64,000 bases of DNA. Source: Glaciecola sp028401415 (GTDB taxonomy: Bacteria > Pseudomonadota > Gammaproteobacteria > Enterobacterales > Alteromonadaceae). The translations under genes and the position numbers were made by a program. Under the pieces are notes generated by a model. That model made no database searches. It had not been told where the DNA came from and worked only from the letters and a program-made list of their open reading frames with translations. Of this stretch, positions 1-8,635 are shown piece by piece; positions within the stretch are counted from its first letter, which is position 1; each line of letters begins with the position of its first letter. The stretch is taken from positions 2,666,001-2,730,000 of the forward strand of contig NZ_CP171821.2 in assembly GCF_028401415.2 (NCBI RefSeq), read 5' to 3'.

Positions 1-10
1 GCCTAATGAC

Positions 11-994
11 ATGGGGGCGATGCGACGACTCAGAAAAGCGTGTGCACGTTGGGTGAACAAGAAAGGTCAAAAGTCTTCCAATACGTCAAACCGAGAAAAG
101 CAAATTGTCGAACTGGGTTTAAAAGCCAGTGATCACTACTACATGCTAGTGAATCGAATGTACCTTGATAAAGGTAGGCAAGCTCGCTTAGAAGAACGCG
201 CTGAAAGAGGAAAAATAAGCGATACAATTAAGATGAATATGGCTGGGCTACCAGCAGGAAGAAGCTTAGGCAGCAATTATAAGATGGAACGATTTACTAC
301 AAACCATATTAGTCATCATGTGCTAACAGAAAGAGATTGGAATACCTATGTTACAACGCACAAGTCACGACTAGGGTTTGAAGATTGGGCTGAGATGATC
401 GCCTTACCTGACAGGGAAGATGATGTCGCGACGTTGCACTATACATACTCAAACGGCACAGCCGAACAGATAAGGGGCTCTGGCGTTGAATATTTAAATG
501 ACGAACAAAGAGAAGATTATCGTATTGTTTCACAAGGGGGCAGACTCTTTTACGCCGTTAATCGCATTGACTCAGACTTCCCTACACCTGTAAACACATC
601 AGGAATGAGAGGTACAACTGGGACAGATTTTGGCATTTACGTCATTGATTTACAGATGAATATTTACATCAATAAACCACAGTCATCACAGTTTCATCAT
701 AGTTCGTTTTTGGGCGGAGCGCCTGTATTCGCCGCAGGGGAGATGGCAATTCATAACGGCCTGCTCAGAGGTATCAACAACAAAACGGGGCACTATGAGG
801 CAAGTCGCAATGAACTACACGAAACTCTGAAACTGTTAAAGCGGATGCATGTGAACTTTCATAATGCAGTCACTCAAGACCGCTCTATGGTGCGCACAAA
901 GTGGTTTAAAGTAAATGATGTTTTAAGGGCCGACTGTAATTTTGAAGCGGACATCTTGGCGAGTAAACCAGACAATGGCGTGCCGCAGTTTTAG
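11..994 (+). CDS. IQM-like / effector-like protein, possibly 5'-truncated by the window
   Basis: I see a 327-residue protein whose frame stays open to base 2, so the true start may lie left of the window. Residues 162-290 hold the recognisable part: a short beta-rich stretch, then FHHSSFLGG (229-237), AAGEM, and GHYEAS (261-266). The same order of motifs (HSSF-hairpin, AAGE, [S/T]GHY) is known from plant calmodulin-binding IQM proteins and from uncharacterised bacterial effector-like proteins. The reaction is unknown. There is no signal peptide or membrane segment. It lies convergent with the tRNA gene, and nothing in its neighbourhood shows its partner. The family link is a motif match by eye, so function is left open. 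Confidence 0.6.
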   Translation: MGAMRRLRKACARWVNKKGQKSSNTSNREKQIVELGLKASDHYYMLVNRMYLDKGRQARLEERAERGKISDTIKMNMAGLPAGRSLGSNYKMERFTTNHISHHVLTERDWNTYVTTHKSRLGFEDWAEMIALPDREDDVATLHYTYSNGTAEQIRGSGVEYLNDEQREDYRIVSQGGRLFYAVNRIDSDFPTPVNTSGMRGTTGTDFGIYVIDLQMNIYINKPQSSQFHHSSFLGGAPVFAAGEMAIHNGLLRGINNKTGHYEASRNELHETLKLLKRMHVNFHNAVTQDRSMVRTKWFKVNDVLRADCNFEADILASKPDNGVPQF

Positions 995-1013
995 ATATAC
1001 ACCCTTTTTAGAG

Positions 1014-1090
1014 TGGCGCACCCGGAGAGATTCGAACTCCCGACCCATTGGTTCGAAGCCAATTGCTCTATCCAGCTGAGCTACGGGTGC
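1014..1090 (-). tRNA. tRNA-Arg (anticodon UCG)
   Basis: Read on the minus strand this 77-nt stretch folds as a complete tRNA: acceptor GCACCCG pairing with CGGGTGC, D arm GCTC/GAGC, anticodon stem ATTGG/CCAAT with loop CTTCGAA (anticodon TCG, reading CGA arginine codons), T loop TTCGAAT, and an encoded CCA end. It stands alone between convergent genes. Confidence 0.96.
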
Positions 1091-1192
1091 GTGTTTTGTA
1101 TGAGATGCTTTATGAAAAGCAAACGTAACATAATCGGACTGAGGCGCTACGTCAAGCAATCTGAGACTAGCTGAGCGTTTTTAAATCAATTA

Positions 1193-2290
1193 CTACTGAG
1201 ATACACAATTATTCACGAGAAGTGCGCGCTGTTTAAACTCACTTGGCATGCAGTCTTCCATACTTTTAAATGCGCGATTGAAGGTGCCTACCGATGCAAA
1301 GCCACTTTCTAGCGCAATGACCAATAGCGTCCATTTGGCTGAATCAGGGCTTTGCATAAGGTCTTTTGCGTGCTCAATGCGCCTTTGGTTTATAAAAAAG
1401 TTGAAATTAGGCGCATTAAAATGATGGCGTATGATTCGGCTCACTTTGTATTCAGGCACACCAAGTGCATTTGAAAAGTCGAGCATTTTCAAGTCCGCTT
1501 TAAGGTATATCCGCTCTACCTGCATTAAACGCTCAATCTCATTTATTAACTTTGGCTCAGCACACCTTTCTGCTCGCTGTTCTTTTTTAAGGAATACGGC
1601 GATATTAGTTTCGATAGTCTTGCCACGCTGATACAAAATCCATTGCACAACCAACATAATGCTGATTGCAGATGCACTCATGATCCACGGAAATACTGCA
1701 GTAAAGCTTTCGCTTGGCAATAGCCCTCGAGCAATCACCGAGCATGCAACAACGGCAAGGGCAAAAGTGGAGGCAAAAACTATGCGGTACAGCTTTTCTC
1801 GTGAAGACTGAGAATGAAAACCGCGTATAGCCTCCCAAAAGGACAGCAATAGAATGGTGGAAGACAAAAGATTGGTAATTTCCCCAAGTGAATTGTCGAC
1901 TCGTAAAAATGTAGCGCTTGGTGAGTCGCTGATTTCATTCAAAAATAATAAACTTTGGTTTGCCATTACCAGTAGCGCAATTGCAATCGCAAGAATGATG
2001 TGGCGCGCAGCAATGGGTGGCTTTCCATGCTCATCAACATCACGAAACAAGGCTCTTGAAATTAGCCACATCACATTACACGTGCCACAGGTCAATAAAC
2101 CCAAAACGTAGCGATATGCGCCTAAAGAATCGGCGCTAAAATACTTTAGACTTACCATCGCAATGGAGCCGCAAAACATCGCGAATAAAATATGTTCAGC
2201 CTTTTTATTAGGAACAAGTATCTGCAATAACATGCCACTCAAGCTAATCATCAATAACAGAAAATAGGGGAAATCGGCGGACATAAGCAT
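1193..2290 (-). CDS. AraC-family regulator with N-terminal membrane domain
   Basis: The N-terminal ~220 residues contain about seven hydrophobic segments. The C-terminal ~110 residues are an AraC-type double helix-turn-helix: the segment FNFFINQRRIEHAKDLM precedes WTLLVIALESGFASVGTFNRAFK, with the usual G-F-x-S and F-x-R-x-F-K pattern of the second HTH. This layout is known for regulators that sense a signal through a membrane domain. It is divergently arranged with the DUF2306 membrane protein starting near 2477, and the 187-bp gap holds a perfect 15-bp palindrome, so that gene is the most likely target (inference). The signal is unknown. Start chosen at MLMSAD because the hydrophobic region follows at once. 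Confidence 0.88.
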   Translation of the reverse strand: MLMSADFPYFLLLMISLSGMLLQILVPNKKAEHILFAMFCGSIAMVSLKYFSADSLGAYRYVLGLLTCGTCNVMWLISRALFRDVDEHGKPPIAARHIILAIAIALLVMANQSLLFLNEISDSPSATFLRVDNSLGEITNLLSSTILLLSFWEAIRGFHSQSSREKLYRIVFASTFALAVVACSVIARGLLPSESFTAVFPWIMSASAISIMLVVQWILYQRGKTIETNIAVFLKKEQRAERCAEPKLINEIERLMQVERIYLKADLKMLDFSNALGVPEYKVSRIIRHHFNAPNFNFFINQRRIEHAKDLMQSPDSAKWTLLVIALESGFASVGTFNRAFKSMEDCMPSEFKQRALLVNNCVSQ

Positions 2291-2410
2291 GCTTAAAATA
2301 AGGTTGAGATGTTAAGAATAATAAGACACAGCTGACAAGGCAATGTTATTGGGTGGGGGTTTTGTTAGCAAGTGTTTCTGCTGTTATCTGATTTAATAAA
2401 AACCGTAGTT

Positions 2411-2425
2411 CAAATTCCGAATTTG
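2411..2425. promoter_or_regulatory. 15-bp palindrome, possible operator
   Basis: CAAATTCCGAATTTG is a perfect inverted repeat (7-bp arms around one C) lying 52 bp before the DUF2306 start and 121 bp before the divergent AraC-type gene. The position suits an operator, but AraC proteins usually bind direct repeats, so the binder may be another protein. Confidence 0.35.
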
Positions 2426-2476
2426 GAGAGATTTAGCCTCCGATCACCGTCATATTCATCGTCACATTGTTACGCC

Positions 2477-3337
2477 ATGAATGAGAGAAACAAGACGATG
2501 CAGCAATATACACACACAGACCCGAATCTTCCCGGCAAACCCCTTACCCTTCGCTTTTTGAACAACAGTATAAAGATGTGGGTGCTGATTGCTCTTATCG
2601 GTCAATGGTTTTTCACGCTTTATATTTTACTTGGTTTTGCCTATCCACTTGCACTTGGCGGGCCTCAAAATATCGACTATTCGCACATGATTGAAGGCTA
2701 CGTGGCAGGCGACACCAGCGGTAACTTTATTTTGCTTATGCATATCATTCCGGCTTCACTCTTGAGTTTAAGCGGTATATTTCAATTGGTCCCTTTTATT
2801 CGCAAAACCTATCCGCGCTTCCATCGCTACAATGGCAGAGTATTTTTGAGCATCGGGTTACTTGGCGCCCTTAGCGGTTTATATCTAACGTGGATAAAAG
2901 GCACGCGCTTATCTGACTTTGGCGCTTTGGGGATAACCCTTAATGGATTGTTAATCCCAATCGCCGTTTATTTTGCCTGGAAGTTTGCGCGCCAAAAACA
3001 GTTTGAAAACCATATGATGTGGGCAGTTCATGCGTTTATTCTCATCAACGGTGTATGGACATTCAGACTATATTTGATGTCTTGGTTTGTCATTGGTAAC
3101 GCAGCATTTGGTGCATCGCCCAGTCTTGAAGGGCCGTCGGGCATCTTCTTATCTTACGCGTGCTATCTGGTGCCGATGTGTATTGCACAAATCTATTTTT
3201 GGGGGCGAAAACAAAGCCAGCGCTACAAAGTAAACATTAGCATTGGCTTTGTCTTATTCGGCGTAGTCACTACCGCACTGGGTGTTGGTTCCGCATCGCT
3301 GTTTATGTGGTGGCCGAGAATAGCGGGTGCGTTGTAA
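2477..3337 (+). CDS. DUF2306 family integral membrane protein
   Basis: The protein has about seven hydrophobic segments. The motifs MHIIPASLLSLSGIFQ and the Y-P-x-x-H-R-x-x-G-R segment, followed by a His-containing MMWAVHAF segment, are typical of DUF2306, a family of small inner-membrane proteins with conserved histidines and no settled function (heme or proton handling has been suggested). The frame stays open upstream to 2372, but that part is not protein-like; ATG at 2477 or 2498 is preferred, with no strong ribosome-binding site to choose between them. It is probably controlled by the divergent AraC-type regulator (inference from position only). Confidence 0.8.
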   Translation: MNERNKTMQQYTHTDPNLPGKPLTLRFLNNSIKMWVLIALIGQWFFTLYILLGFAYPLALGGPQNIDYSHMIEGYVAGDTSGNFILLMHIIPASLLSLSGIFQLVPFIRKTYPRFHRYNGRVFLSIGLLGALSGLYLTWIKGTRLSDFGALGITLNGLLIPIAVYFAWKFARQKQFENHMMWAVHAFILINGVWTFRLYLMSWFVIGNAAFGASPSLEGPSGIFLSYACYLVPMCIAQIYFWGRKQSQRYKVNISIGFVLFGVVTTALGVGSASLFMWWPRIAGAL

Positions 3338-3405
3338 GAATCCTTGAAAGCTCTGGATTAATGTCACAGGCGTGGTATCTAAACTAAACCAATTCACCTC
3401 GATGC

Positions 3406-3711
3406 TTAGTCTTTTTTCTTGGCGGCCTGCTTTGCTTCAAACGCAGCTTGTTGTTCTGGGGTCGCTGGGGCTTGATGATTCTCCTTCCACTGAGAATATG
3501 GCATACCATATATGGCTTCTCGAGCAGCATCGTAATCAATATCAAGGCCTCTTGCCTGAGCTTCGGCTGCGTACCATTTTGAAAGGCAATTGCGGCAGAA
3601 ATCTCCAACGAGCATGAGGTCGATATTTTGCACATCTTTGTTGTTGTCTAGATGAGAAAGCAAACGACGAAAGGCCGCAGCTTCAATTTCGATTCTTTGT
3701 TGTTCGGTCAT
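3406..3711 (-). CDS. DUF1244 family protein
   Basis: This 101-residue protein carries the signature GDFCRNCLSKWY, with a CxxC pair, followed by an acidic-aromatic stretch (IDYDAAREAIYGMPYSQWK) typical of DUF1244. The family is widespread in Proteobacteria, soluble, small and helical, and has no established function. The C-terminus is an Ala/Lys-rich tail (QAAKKKD) that looks disordered. It lies 55 bp downstream of moaA on the same strand... more exactly it precedes moaA in transcription, so the two could be cotranscribed. Family call is firm; role unknown. Confidence 0.88.
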   Translation of the reverse strand: MTEQQRIEIEAAAFRRLLSHLDNNKDVQNIDLMLVGDFCRNCLSKWYAAEAQARGLDIDYDAAREAIYGMPYSQWKENHQAPATPEQQAAFEAKQAAKKKD

Positions 3712-3766
3712 ATTTTCGCTTAATTTATAGTTTGTAAGTAATCACTTATATTTACAGGAATTGAGA

Positions 3767-4747
3767 CTAACCACCTAGCATAGCCAAATGCGAGGTAGCG
3801 CCGGTATATCCTTCTTTGAGGTAATGTGTAGCCTCTTTGTCAGATAAAAGTTCAACCAAAGCTTGTTGGAGTGCAGCGGGATCCGCTTGTTGCATGTATG
3901 GGCGAAGATCTATACCCATTTCGGCAAATAAGCAGAGGTGCAACTTACCTACAGAGGAAATTCTTAAGCGGTTGCACGATGCACAGAAGTCTTTGCTGTA
4001 AGGCATGATTAGGCCAATTCTGCCTTCGTACTCAGGATGATTAAATTCTTCAGCGGGCCCAGCAGCCTTGTCTCTAATTACTTGTCCCCAGCCTTGCTCT
4101 AACAAGTCTCGCTTGATGGGCTCACCGGAAATATGATTTTGTTTGAAGAATTTAAGATTATCCCCAGTTTGCATCAGTTCGATAAATCGCAAAGTAAGCG
4201 GTTTATCCTTTATCCATTTCAAAAATCTCGACATTTCATTGCCGTTGTACTGTCGTAACAGCACGGCATTTATTTTCACTTTAAGGCCTAAACTAAGCGC
4301 TTTATCTATGCCCCGTAAAATACTCCCCAGCTTGTCATGACCGGTTATGCTCATAAACATGTGCGGGTCGAAGCTATCAATGCTGATGTTAAGCGAGTTT
4401 AGACCTGCATCGAACCAGCGCTGAACATCTTTCTCCAAGCGATAAGCGTTAGTGGTCATAGCAACGTGTTTTATGCCATCAGTGCTTGCGCAAAGTGCGA
4501 TGATCTCTGTTAAGTCTTTGCGAAGAGAAGGCTCGCCGCCGGTGATGCGAATTTTTGAAGTGCCAAGACCTGCGAAAGCCTTAGCAAGCGTATTCAGTTC
4601 TGGTACAGTCAAAAAAGACTTTTTAGTATCCCTTTGATAGCCATTTGGCAAACAGTAATCACAGCTGAAATTGCACACGTCGGTAATCGACATGCGCAAA
4701 TAGTGAAATTGTCGTCCAAATTTATCTTCTAACACTTGCTCTCTCAT
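3767..4747 (-). CDS. moaA: GTP 3',8-cyclase MoaA
   Basis: MoaA is a radical-SAM enzyme that, with MoaC, converts GTP to cyclic pyranopterin monophosphate, the first step of molybdenum cofactor synthesis. Visible features: the SAM-cluster motif CNFSCDYC (C25, C29, C32), the ITGGEPSLRKD motif, the C-terminal second cluster motif CASCNRLR followed by a third Cys in LHLCLF, and the conserved C-terminal Gly-Gly needed for catalysis in the family. The length of 326 residues is normal. No other moa gene is nearby. The upstream region shows no molybdenum-cofactor riboswitch that I can recognise. Confidence 0.96.
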   Translation of the reverse strand: MREQVLEDKFGRQFHYLRMSITDVCNFSCDYCLPNGYQRDTKKSFLTVPELNTLAKAFAGLGTSKIRITGGEPSLRKDLTEIIALCASTDGIKHVAMTTNAYRLEKDVQRWFDAGLNSLNISIDSFDPHMFMSITGHDKLGSILRGIDKALSLGLKVKINAVLLRQYNGNEMSRFLKWIKDKPLTLRFIELMQTGDNLKFFKQNHISGEPIKRDLLEQGWGQVIRDKAAGPAEEFNHPEYEGRIGLIMPYSKDFCASCNRLRISSVGKLHLCLFAEMGIDLRPYMQQADPAALQQALVELLSDKEATHYLKEGYTGATSHLAMLGG

Positions 4748-4844
4748 GATTATGGTTTGTTACTAGCTAGCTTGCGCTTTACCTAAACATACAATACAAC
4801 AATTCCATTGGCGCAGCTAAGATAATCAGTTAATTTATCCAAGT

Positions 4845-4869
4845 CTCAAGCCTTTAATCTTGGCTTGAG
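4845..4869. repeat. Perfect 8-bp inverted repeat between moaA and the HAD gene
   Basis: CTCAAGCC and GGCTTGAG are separated by 9 bases and can form a stem-loop. No T-run follows on either strand, so it is not a clear intrinsic terminator. It sits between two divergent genes, so a role as an operator or in a leader is possible. Confidence 0.35.
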
Positions 4870-5035
4870 CCCATTGCTCGCAAAACGGTGTTATTTTTTT
4901 GAGACTAAACTTAATGGACTAAGGTTTCGTAATTCACCTAATTGCGCACTAATTCTCGCTGGCAAAGTTGTTCGCGTATCTCTTTGCCTTGGCGTAATGT
5001 CATCTAAAAAGTCACTACTAAGACAGGCACCAGCA

Positions 5036-5854
5036 ATGGATTTGATATTTTTCGACTTAGACGGCACCTTGCTAAATGCTGAATCAAAGATAAGTCAGTT
5101 TACGCAAGAGACTCTGTCTTTGTTAAATAAAAATAATATCGCATTTAGCGTTGCGACCGGTCGGACAATGCTTTCAGCGCAGAGCATTATCGCTCAGCAC
5201 GCATTTGAATTGCCTCAAGTATTTAATAACGGCGTCACCGTTTGGGACCCTCGTCAGGAGCAGTTATCGCTTCACAATGTATTGAGCAACGACGAAATTC
5301 TTATTGTATTGGATTCTGCCGTTACCCATCACATCACGCCTTTTGTCAACGCCATGAAGGGTCGCGAACACTACATTTTCCATAGCAACACCCTGCATGA
5401 AGTTGAGTGCAAATTAGTGTCGGAGTTTTTCTCGCGCACTGACGCAAAGTTAATGCCGCTTGAAGCATTAAGTGGTGAATTTGAAGTAACAAATATCAGT
5501 ATGATTGGTTTAGCAGCTCCGATAAAAAGCATTTGGCAGCAACTAAACAAACATGAAGGTCTTATTGCCTATTCAGGCGCAGCGCACGAGGGCAAAGACT
5601 ATCGATGGATTGATGTTCATCATCGCTTCGCCAACAAAGGCTCAGCAGTCGAGCAAATCAAGGCACAATTGGATGCCAAAAACGTGATCGTTTTTGGCGA
5701 TGGAGACAACGACTTAAGTATGTTTGAAATTGCAGATGAACGTTACGCTCCTCAGAATGCCATCGAGGAAGTTAAAGCTCAGGCAAACGATGTAATTGGA
5801 CACCATCATGAGGACGGTGTTGCCCATTTTTTGCGGCAGCGGTTTTCGCTTTAA
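5036..5854 (+). CDS. Cof-type HAD phosphatase
   Basis: The HAD catalytic motif FFDLDGTLL lies at the N-terminus (nucleophile and acid/base Asp), motif II is ATGRT, and motif III is the FGDGDNDLSM segment near the C-terminus. The ~150-residue insert between motifs II and III is the Cof-type cap (class IIB). Such enzymes dephosphorylate sugar phosphates, nucleotides or cofactor phosphates; the substrate cannot be read here. The frame is open to 4865, but the extra 57 residues are unlike the family, and ATG 5036 puts the catalytic motif within ten residues of the start as expected. Length is then 272 residues. Confidence 0.9.
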   Translation: MDLIFFDLDGTLLNAESKISQFTQETLSLLNKNNIAFSVATGRTMLSAQSIIAQHAFELPQVFNNGVTVWDPRQEQLSLHNVLSNDEILIVLDSAVTHHITPFVNAMKGREHYIFHSNTLHEVECKLVSEFFSRTDAKLMPLEALSGEFEVTNISMIGLAAPIKSIWQQLNKHEGLIAYSGAAHEGKDYRWIDVHHRFANKGSAVEQIKAQLDAKNVIVFGDGDNDLSMFEIADERYAPQNAIEEVKAQANDVIGHHHEDGVAHFLRQRFSL

Positions 5855-5886
5855 GTCTCTGCTTTTTTGAAATCAAAGGTGAGTAT

Positions 5887-6531
5887 ATGAACATCGTAAA
5901 AGTCTTATCTATCAGTTCAGGCGTGTTACTACTGAGTGCCTGCTCAGTCTTTGGTGACAGTGGCGTAGAGTCTGCTCCCTATACCTTATTAGTTGAAGAT
6001 AAGGCAGCGCAAATAGAAGTAAGAAACTATGAGTCTATGGTTTTGGTATCAGCAAACATGCAGGGCGACGGTCGCAATAGCGCGTTTAGAAAGCTCTTCA
6101 AATACATTACAGGTGCCAACGAGGGTGAGAGAGAAATCGCCATGACTGCTCCTGTTTTCATAGACCAAGATAACGCTGCTCAAAATTCAGAGGGCGCTGA
6201 AATTGCGATGACCGCTCCGGTTTTCATGAATGAAAATACGAATGAACCCTCAATGTCTTTTGTTATGCCAGCGAGCTTTACCATCGACACTACCCCGATT
6301 CCTACTGACCCAGAAATTACCGTATCAGAAATTACGGATTATAAAGTAGTTGCGATAAAATTTAGCGGCACGCTGGGGGACGCTAACGTAGATGAGCATA
6401 CACGCTTGTTGGTAAATTGGGCAAAAGACAAGGGCTACAACCTTAAGTCTGAACCTGTCTTGGCGGGATATAATGGCCCGTTAACACTTCCGATGTATCG
6501 GCGCAATGAAGTGTTGATTGAAATCCAGTAA
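5887..6531 (+). CDS. SOUL family heme-binding lipoprotein
   Basis: The N-terminus is a lipoprotein signal with lipobox LSAC (Cys near residue 19). The mature part is a SOUL/HBP domain: AAQIEVRNYESMVLVSA near the start, the repeated strand IAMTAPVF, and SFVMPASFT. The IAMTAPVF segment occurs twice (about residues 93 and 116), a duplication around the loop that in the family forms the heme-side groove. SOUL proteins bind heme or porphyrins; the bacterial ones have no proven task. It starts 32 bp after the HAD gene on the same strand and may be cotranscribed. Confidence 0.9.
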   Translation: MNIVKVLSISSGVLLLSACSVFGDSGVESAPYTLLVEDKAAQIEVRNYESMVLVSANMQGDGRNSAFRKLFKYITGANEGEREIAMTAPVFIDQDNAAQNSEGAEIAMTAPVFMNENTNEPSMSFVMPASFTIDTTPIPTDPEITVSEITDYKVVAIKFSGTLGDANVDEHTRLLVNWAKDKGYNLKSEPVLAGYNGPLTLPMYRRNEVLIEIQ

Positions 6532-6565
6532 CATGCAAAACACCGCAAGCTTGATTTACAACAAG

Positions 6566-6964
6566 CTATAAATCAAAACGATTAGGCAGCAGCTCACCCA
6601 AGGTTGACTGCCATGTCTTGCTTTGTGAGACATTGCTTGAAAAGACTGGCGCATCTGCATCGTGCATAAACTCAGTGACTACCTGACGACATGCACCACA
6701 GGGTAACACCGGATCGCTTTGATTGGACATCAAATAGACAGCCTTTATGGATTTCATACCGTTGACAACGGCATCACCAACCGCATTACGTTCGGCACAT
6801 AAGGTTAAGCCATATGAAACATTTTCAACATTCACGCCATAGGATATTTTTTCTTCCCCGCCATCTTCATATACCACTGCTGCGGCTACCTTGACAGTCG
6901 AATATGGACTATAAGCTCGAGAGAGGTTTTCCTCGAGCCTAGTGAGAATCTCTGTATGCTTCAT
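6566..6964 (-). CDS. cdd: Cytidine deaminase
   Basis: The enzyme deaminates cytidine and deoxycytidine to uridine and deoxyuridine in pyrimidine salvage. The catalytic motifs are plain: CAERNAVG (zinc Cys and catalytic Glu) and PCGACRQV (two further zinc Cys), with the substrate-binding N-V-E-N-x-S-Y-G segment just before. At 132 residues it is the short tetrameric type rather than the ~295-residue dimeric enterobacterial type. It lies 18 bp downstream of the AsmA-like gene on the same strand, which suggests cotranscription without implying a shared role. Confidence 0.95.
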   Translation of the reverse strand: MKHTEILTRLEENLSRAYSPYSTVKVAAAVVYEDGGEEKISYGVNVENVSYGLTLCAERNAVGDAVVNGMKSIKAVYLMSNQSDPVLPCGACRQVVTEFMHDADAPVFSSNVSQSKTWQSTLGELLPNRFDL

Positions 6965-6982
6965 TGACTACTGCTTATTACA

Positions 6983-7765
6983 TTATTTATTCAATAAGCC
7001 TTTTAATTTATCACTCGCTTTGTCGAGCAACTCATCTTTTTTCTTATCGACTTCTTCTTTAATGCGTTTTTTCGCTTCTTCTTCAAGCTTGTTTTTCGCT
7101 TCCTCCTTGGCTTGTTTAATCACATTATCGAGCATAGCGTCAGCGATAGCCGCACCGACTTGATCAGCGGGTATACCGTTTGGTTTGCCAATTGAGCCTG
7201 CGCTAAATGATGGCAATGTCACTTCATACGCTTTTTGCTCAAGCTCAATATCGCCGGTGGGAAGGTTTTCAAAATTCAGCATCAATCGAGCGGCATTTAT
7301 CGTAACATTTTCAACAATCACCAAAGGGTTAGCGCCAGGTTCTGAAGCAGGGGCTGGCTCACTGGACTGAGGTAAGGCACTTTGCAAATTGTCTTTTAAC
7401 ACAATTAAGTTGCCTTGACCGCTAGCATCCAGCTCATACAATATTTCAGGAGCGTCCAAAGAAACCTCTTGTACCACATATGGTTCGCTTGCAGAACCGC
7501 CTAAGTCTAAGGTAATTGCGCCTAAACTAAACGCATCTGCGTCACTAAAGCCTTGTGGATTTTCGACGTCAATATCGCTGATGGTCATTCGCCCCTCTGC
7601 AAAGGCTAAGTCGACATTAAATACCGTCACCTGAGTACCAAGAAACTTACTCCCTTGCTCTTCAATTTGTGCTTTGATAATGTTGCCAGCCTCACCGGAC
7701 AGATACCATAGGCCACCTGCGACCAATGCTAATATTACAATGATTACAATCAGTACTTTTTTCAT
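6983..7765 (-). CDS. AsmA-like periplasmic membrane-anchored protein
   Basis: One N-terminal membrane anchor (residues ~4-24) is followed by a beta-rich domain with the pattern seen in AsmA/DUF748-type proteins: FNVDLAFAEGRMTISDIDVENPQGF, LDAPEILYELD, and an amphipathic strand series. The last ~60 residues are a charged Lys/Glu coiled coil (KQAKEEAKNKLEEEAKKR onward). AsmA-related proteins act at the envelope in lipid movement or outer-membrane assembly; this one has no assigned task. The C-terminal coiled coil is longer than usual. The family assignment is moderate. Confidence 0.7.
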   Translation of the reverse strand: MKKVLIVIIVILALVAGGLWYLSGEAGNIIKAQIEEQGSKFLGTQVTVFNVDLAFAEGRMTISDIDVENPQGFSDADAFSLGAITLDLGGSASEPYVVQEVSLDAPEILYELDASGQGNLIVLKDNLQSALPQSSEPAPASEPGANPLVIVENVTINAARLMLNFENLPTGDIELEQKAYEVTLPSFSAGSIGKPNGIPADQVGAAIADAMLDNVIKQAKEEAKNKLEEEAKKRIKEEVDKKKDELLDKASDKLKGLLNK

Positions 7766-7969
7766 GTCTCTTCCTTAATATAAAAAGGCCTGTTGATGTT
7801 TGAACGAACTTACTCGTGCAAAGTTCAACAACAACTGGAGTGGCGAGTATGCGTCTGCGAAATTAGTTGCGAAGAAGTCAGTATAGAACAATGCGCGTCA
7901 AGATTTTAGCGATTATTGAAGTGCTAAGCTAACTTGTTTAGTCACACTATTGGGTTTATTCTGGGCGCT

Positions 7970-8536
7970 ATGAAAATTTATCAAACTTTATCTATACTAC
8001 TTATTTGCTGCCTTCTGGCTGCCTGTAATGCGACACAGGGTCTATCTGTATTTTCATTCACAGATGCGCAGTTAGAGTCTGCACTTCGCAAACAGCTTCC
8101 AAAACTTAGCGATGATCTGCGATTACTTGGTGTGCCAGTTGAGTTTAATGTGAATGACATCAATGCGCAAATTGGCCCAGATGGGCGGGATGTCATTCAA
8201 CTGAGTTTAGATTCAGGGGCGCAAATTAATGCCCTTATGCTGAAATATTCTGTGGGTTTGATGCTCGAAGTTGAAGGTAGCCCAGAATACAATAGTCAGG
8301 AAAAAGCCATTTATTTACGAAATGTGCGCCTACTCGATTCACGCATTAGTGCCGGTAGCTATAAGGGCAATCTCAATCTATTAGACAAACAAGCAATGAA
8401 TGTCGTAAATGCGTTTTTGGATAATAACCCGGTATATAAATTGGATATGAGCGACCCTAAAGTGGCGATGATTGCCAAGCTGCCGCTGGATATGAAAGTA
8501 TCGCAAGGTGCTATCACAGTCGTCCCTAGCCTATAA
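7970..8536 (+). CDS. DUF1439 (YceB-like) lipoprotein
   Basis: A lipoprotein signal with lipobox LAAC (Cys near residue 19) leads a ~165-residue domain with FSFTDAQLESALRKQLPK and IYLRNVRLLDSRI, typical of DUF1439/YceB. These proteins have a lipid-binding-like fold and are anchored to the outer membrane; function is unknown. The frame is open from 7934, but ATG 7970 starts directly at a normal signal peptide (MKIYQTLSILL). Confidence 0.85.
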   Translation: MKIYQTLSILLICCLLAACNATQGLSVFSFTDAQLESALRKQLPKLSDDLRLLGVPVEFNVNDINAQIGPDGRDVIQLSLDSGAQINALMLKYSVGLMLEVEGSPEYNSQEKAIYLRNVRLLDSRISAGSYKGNLNLLDKQAMNVVNAFLDNNPVYKLDMSDPKVAMIAKLPLDMKVSQGAITVVPSL

Positions 8537-8635
8537 CTAACGTTCAATTAGCTTCTTGTTTTTTGGTTTCTTAAACTGTTCGACTACAAGTTCTCGGCTC
8601 GTGAATAATATATATTAAGTGAAGGAAAGTTCGAT

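Noticed and set aside
6552..6572. AGCTTG/CAAGCT hairpin between the SOUL and cdd genes as a terminator
   Set aside because: No U-run on either strand.
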